Both the position numbers and the translations under genes were made by a program. The notes beneath the pieces were generated by a model. The model saw only the letters and a list, made by a program, of their open reading frames with translations. It did no database searches and was not told the origin of the DNA. Below are positions 4,027 to 7,134 of a DNA stretch of 7,134 nucleotides, one piece after another (positions within the stretch are counted from its first letter, which is position 1; the number at the start of each line of letters is the position of its first letter). Origin of the DNA: Gemmatimonadota bacterium (GTDB lineage Bacteria > Latescibacterota > UBA2968 > UBA8231); contig JAPOYQ010000859.1 in NCBI GenBank assembly GCA_026706505.1, forward strand, positions 1 through 7,134, in the 5' to 3' direction.

Positions 4027-6639
4027 GTACGCGACGGCAATGGTTTTCAGGACCTGCTCGCCATCGATGCCAGCACCCTCGGTGTCGGTGTCGATCCGCA
4101 AACGAGCGTAATACACTCCGGGTGGCACCAAGGCCCCTGCGTCGTCTCTGCCGTCCCAGCCGATGGAATAGGAGCCGGTGCTCAAATCTCGCTGCTCCAC
4201 CAACCGGCGCACCCGGCGGCCTGCCAGATCGAAAATTTCCACTTCCGCCGGGCTATCGTCACCCACTCGCACCACCTTGAAGGTGAACTGAGCTTGGTCG
4301 TTGACGCCGTCGCCATTGGGCGTGAAGGCGCGGGGTATCACTTCCGCCTCTGTTAGCAGCGAGGTACTCTGCACCGCACCGACCAGCGTCGTAGTGTTGC
4401 CCTTGATGTTGGCTAGCGCGTTGCCAGCATCGACGCGTTGCCAGTTGCCCTCGCCCGCGTCGCTATTTTTTAACAGCGCCCGCATCACCGCGCCCGTCGA
4501 AAACAACGCCGTGGCGAAATCGAGCCGTAGCACTTCTACACCTGAGCTCGGTCCTACCGATGGAAAGGCCAGTTGCAGGCTGTCCGTGCGCGTTTGCACC
4601 ACCTCCACGTCGGCCATGGCCAGACTGGACAAGTCGGCGCTGGGATCAAAGGCGTCTTCGGCCCCGGCATATAGTCCCTCGAAGCGCAGGGGCATATCGG
4701 ACGGTGCCACCAGCAGCAACTGGTCGAAGCCCGGGTCCCGGCGCCCGAAGTCTGGACGCACATACAACGAAAACATCTGTTCCCGACCCAGTTGGTCCAC
4801 CTGAAACGGCGAGATCTCACCGGTGAGGCTCTGCGCGACGGGATTGCTAAAGTTGAGCCGAATTGAGCGCAAGGTTGGATTGACCTGTGGATCGTCTGAC
4901 AGCAAGGTCGCCCGCAAAGTCAGAAACTCGCGCGGGCTGGGCGAAGTCACCGGCGAACCGGTCGGATCTTCGTACGGCTGGCTCCACGGCTCCCAGTCGG
5001 AACCGGCGGTTTCTTCGGCGACGATTTCGCCGCGGAAGATCGACAGCAGCTTGTCATAGTCTTCCTTGGATACTTCCGTGCCGTCTTTTTTGAAGTAATG
5101 CAGGGTTTCACTCAACTCGTTGCCAGTACGGGTCTGGATCAGCACACTGGCGCCGGGCGGCGTGTCGGCATCCCACTCGACGGAGAGCAGGTTGCGGCTG
5201 CCTCCCAAACGGATCAGATCGGAGGTCAGCGTTACTTCGGGCAGGAAACCTCGCCCGTATAGCTGTAGCTCTGCTGGCTGCCCAGTGGCTCCGCCTTTGC
5301 CCGTAGAACTGGTGCTTTCGAATTGCTTCCAGACGAAGCGAAAGAAACGGGCTTTGAGCCGCGCGAAATTGTTGCCTTCGTAGAAGCCGAAGCCCAAGGC
5401 CGAAATCCCACCGCCGCCGCGCTGCTCGCGATCGACAGCGGTATTCCACTTGATGCTGCCGTCGGCGGCCAGCGTGCCGTCCGAAAAATCCAGCCGGTAA
5501 TTGGAAAACCTAGATCCGCCATAGGCCATCCTGAAGGCGTCGATCCAGTAAAAGGCACCCAAATCGAAAAGGACCTGCCCTTCGGGCGATTTGAGCGATC
5601 CCCGACCGTAGGTGTAGATGAACTGCACTTTGCTTTCGATCTGCCCGTCAATCAAGCTATTGATCGATGCCGTCTGGGAAGCCGTGCCAAAACCGCCCCT
5701 GTCCAACGCTCCGGTGAGGATCTCGTCGCCTTCTGCCCACACTTCCAACTCGGCCAGCCGTGGACGCTCGATCCGGTAATAGCGCACCGAGCCTTGTTGT
5801 CCGGAATCAAGTTGGTGGTGTACCTCTTGGGGCACTAGGGTCTCGCGTCCGTTCGCATGGAGCTTAAAGTAATCGACCTCGCCCCGCTCGTCGGCCGCGA
5901 GTTGATCGTATTCGGCCTGAGTGACTTCTCGCCCCCGACCGAAATTGCTGCCAGTTACCACCACCTGCACGAAGCGAATGCCGACCCCCTCGAACTCGCG
6001 CTCCAATCTCATGTCAATCTCGAAGAGCCGCTGTTCCTTGTTGGGCTTGAGAGTCCGCCACATGGTGGTGTATTCGAGAGAGGGCCCACGACTACCCGTG
6101 GGCTTGTTGCCCTGGGATACCAGCACGTCGAACTGCAGGAAGGGATCGCCCAATGCCTCGTCGACGAATTTCAGCACAATGCTCTTGGCGATTACTAGCC
6201 GCCCCAGATCGACGGTAAACCACCACTGGTTGGCCAGTTCGTCTTCACCTGTGGGCGGGTCGGGCTGCCAGTACGTTTCCAGGTCGCCGTCGAAAAGATT
6301 GACCACGTCCGCCCAATTGCCAGCGGTTCCAGCTTGGATGCCGTCTAGGACGGTAATTTCTTCAGGAGCCTTTTTTACGCCATCGGGTGGGCGGGCTTGC
6401 AGATAAGCGGCAATGTCCCGTACCGCGTTGATGTCGCGGTGCAACTGGTGCGGCGTCAAGGTGCCACTGGACGAAATTTCCACTACCCCTTTGGGAAAGG
6501 TCCAATTGCGCCAGTGCGCTGCGCTGTTGACCACTACTTGGTCGGACGTCACTCGGTGACCCGCCCCCTGACCGTACGCTGCCGTACAGCAAATCACCGA
6601 CCAGGCCGCCCAACGTATGTACCGCAAAATCCGTTCCAT
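4024..6639 (-). CDS. Large secreted protein with two discoidin-like domains and a C-terminal FlgD-Ig-like module
   Basis: An 871-residue exported protein of unknown exact role. Residues 1-24 (MERILRYIR, then a hydrophobic stretch ending near AAYGQ) are a signal peptide. About 108-303 resemble an F5/8C (discoidin) carbohydrate-binding fold (VVNLFDGDLETYWQP, WWFTVDLGR) with an inserted stretch around 235-293. About 320-462 look like a second, more divergent copy (SLIDGQIES, VLFDLGAFYWIDAFRMAYGG). Residues 463-600 are probably beta-sandwich, with LRATLLSDDPQVNPTLRSI. A region of unknown fold (about 605-765) precedes the C-terminal module 767-871: FTPNGDGVND, IFDLAGRRVRRL, GWDGRDDAGALVPPGVYYARL, like FlgD-Ig or type IX-type sorting domains; the NGDGVND loop may bind calcium. 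ATG at 6639 is chosen over an in-frame GTG at 6651 because it gives a shorter, more typical signal-peptide start; both have weak ribosome sites. Likely surface-attached and glycan-binding; no catalytic motif is seen. Confidence 0.8.
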   Translation of the reverse strand: MERILRYIRWAAWSVICCTAAYGQGAGHRVTSDQVVVNSAAHWRNWTFPKGVVEISSSGTLTPHQLHRDINAVRDIAAYLQARPPDGVKKAPEEITVLDGIQAGTAGNWADVVNLFDGDLETYWQPDPPTGEDELANQWWFTVDLGRLVIAKSIVLKFVDEALGDPFLQFDVLVSQGNKPTGSRGPSLEYTTMWRTLKPNKEQRLFEIDMRLEREFEGVGIRFVQVVVTGSNFGRGREVTQAEYDQLAADERGEVDYFKLHANGRETLVPQEVHHQLDSGQQGSVRYYRIERPRLAELEVWAEGDEILTGALDRGGFGTASQTASINSLIDGQIESKVQFIYTYGRGSLKSPEGQVLFDLGAFYWIDAFRMAYGGSRFSNYRLDFSDGTLAADGSIKWNTAVDREQRGGGGISALGFGFYEGNNFARLKARFFRFVWKQFESTSSTGKGGATGQPAELQLYGRGFLPEVTLTSDLIRLGGSRNLLSVEWDADTPPGASVLIQTRTGNELSETLHYFKKDGTEVSKEDYDKLLSIFRGEIVAEETAGSDWEPWSQPYEDPTGSPVTSPSPREFLTLRATLLSDDPQVNPTLRSIRLNFSNPVAQSLTGEISPFQVDQLGREQMFSLYVRPDFGRRDPGFDQLLLVAPSDMPLRFEGLYAGAEDAFDPSADLSSLAMADVEVVQTRTDSLQLAFPSVGPSSGVEVLRLDFATALFSTGAVMRALLKNSDAGEGNWQRVDAGNALANIKGNTTTLVGAVQSTSLLTEAEVIPRAFTPNGDGVNDQAQFTFKVVRVGDDSPAEVEIFDLAGRRVRRLVEQRDLSTGSYSIGWDGRDDAGALVPPGVYYARLRIDTDTEGAGIDGEQVLKTIAVAY

Positions 6640-6667
6640 ATCTCGTATCACTCGCTAAGTGTTCAGA

Positions 6668-7134
6668 TCAATAAACCAGCGAAACTACTCGTTCCTCCGA
6701 TTTTATCCCCCCGTCGCTGTCCACTTCTAGGCGCAGGATATAGAGGCCCGGCGGCACCAATTTGGCTTGGGCGTCGCGACCGTCCCAAGTTACTGCAAAA
6801 CGGCCGCTGGTCGCGGTGCCGTGGTATAGCTCGCTGATGCGCCGCCCCGAAAGGTCGTATAGATCAATAGCTACCGGTACAGCACCTAGATTGAGCAATT
6901 CGTACTGAATTTTTAGCTGATCGTTGACGCCGTCTCCATTTGGAGTAAATGACCGCGAGGTCAAGCGCAGGTCATTGACCGCCTTTTTGTCGATATTTAT
7001 TAGACCGACACGCAAGGTGTTGCTATCGACCAATTGATCGGCATCCCCTGCCGTGACCTCCTGATGCACCTCGTGGGGTTGCTCGCTATCGAAAATCCGC
7101 GCCGCGAATACCGTGCCAAACTGGAAGACTTGGG
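6668..7134 (-). CDS. C-terminal part of a FlgD-Ig-like surface protein (start outside window)
   Basis: The frame is open from the right window edge to the TGA at 6670-6668, giving the last 154 residues of a larger protein. No convincing start is seen inside; a GTG at 7069 lies within the continuous frame and has coding-like sequence before it (VFQFGTVFAARIF), so the gene begins beyond the window. The visible end carries SFTPNGDGVNDQLKI, LYDLSGRRISELY and TWDGRDAQAKLVPPGLYILRL, closely matching the C-terminal module of the next gene, and the 60 residues before it also align loosely (QFGTVF / DFATALF). The two genes are therefore tandem paralogues. It lies 28 bases upstream of the ATG chosen for the next gene, so it should be co-transcribed with it. 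It is probably exported and surface-attached; what its N-terminal part does cannot be seen. Confidence 0.8.
   Translation of the reverse strand, partial: QVFQFGTVFAARIFDSEQPHEVHQEVTAGDADQLVDSNTLRVGLINIDKKAVNDLRLTSRSFTPNGDGVNDQLKIQYELLNLGAVPVAIDLYDLSGRRISELYHGTATSGRFAVTWDGRDAQAKLVPPGLYILRLEVDSDGGIKSEERVVSLVY

Noticed and set aside
5323..5838. A 171-codon plus-strand frame opposite the discoidin-domain gene
   Set aside because: Antisense to a convincing secreted multidomain protein; no ribosome site or family motif was seen.
6668..7069. A complete 133-residue protein starting at GTG 7069
   Set aside because: The same frame continues to the window edge with sequence that aligns loosely with the neighbouring paralogue, so this is the tail of a longer protein.

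Overview
The window looks like a chromosomal segment of an uncultured, GC-rich bacterium. The best guess is a Candidatus Latescibacterota-type or related FCB/PVC-like polysaccharide degrader. This rests on gene content only: large secreted proteins ending in an FTPNGDGVND / GRR / WDGRD FlgD-Ig-like module, divergent phytanoyl-CoA dioxygenase (PhyH) family enzymes, and a secreted family-10 pectate lyase. No rRNA, tRNA or housekeeping marker is present, so the assignment is an inference.

Layout. Bases 1-394 form an AT-rich stretch with no confident gene. It holds a tandem 10-bp repeat abutting a perfect TATAAT, a perfect 17-bp inverted repeat that can form a long hairpin, and a possible gene start running off the left edge. 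A minus-strand gene (395-1837) encodes an exported PL10-like pectate lyase. A 151-bp AT-rich divergent promoter region separates it from a plus-strand PhyH-family dioxygenase (1989-3167) with an intact HxD...H iron site. That gene converges, with a gap of only 16 bp, on a minus-strand cluster. Read in its own direction, the cluster is: the C-terminal part of a FlgD-Ig-like surface protein (6668-7134, start outside the window), a complete large secreted protein with two discoidin-like domains and the same C-terminal module (4024-6639), and a second, shorter PhyH-like protein (3184-4008). The three genes are spaced 28 nt and 15 nt apart, and the stop codon of the large protein lies inside the ribosome binding site of the PhyH-like gene. 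They are therefore very probably one operon.

How they may work together. The pectate lyase would cleave pectin or polygalacturonate outside the cytoplasm. The discoidin/FlgD-Ig proteins would bind carbohydrate or the cell surface. The two PhyH-type proteins are cytoplasmic oxygenase-fold enzymes with unknown substrates. No dedicated transporter, regulator or sugar catabolic gene lies in the window, so a pectin-use locus is only a hypothesis. The most notable molecular feature is the second PhyH-like protein: the usual H-x-D iron motif reads H-G-G, formally the H-x-G/A pattern of non-heme iron halogenases, although its subfamily may simply use another ligand or have lost activity. I see no mobile element, CRISPR array or clearly undescribed defence-type system.
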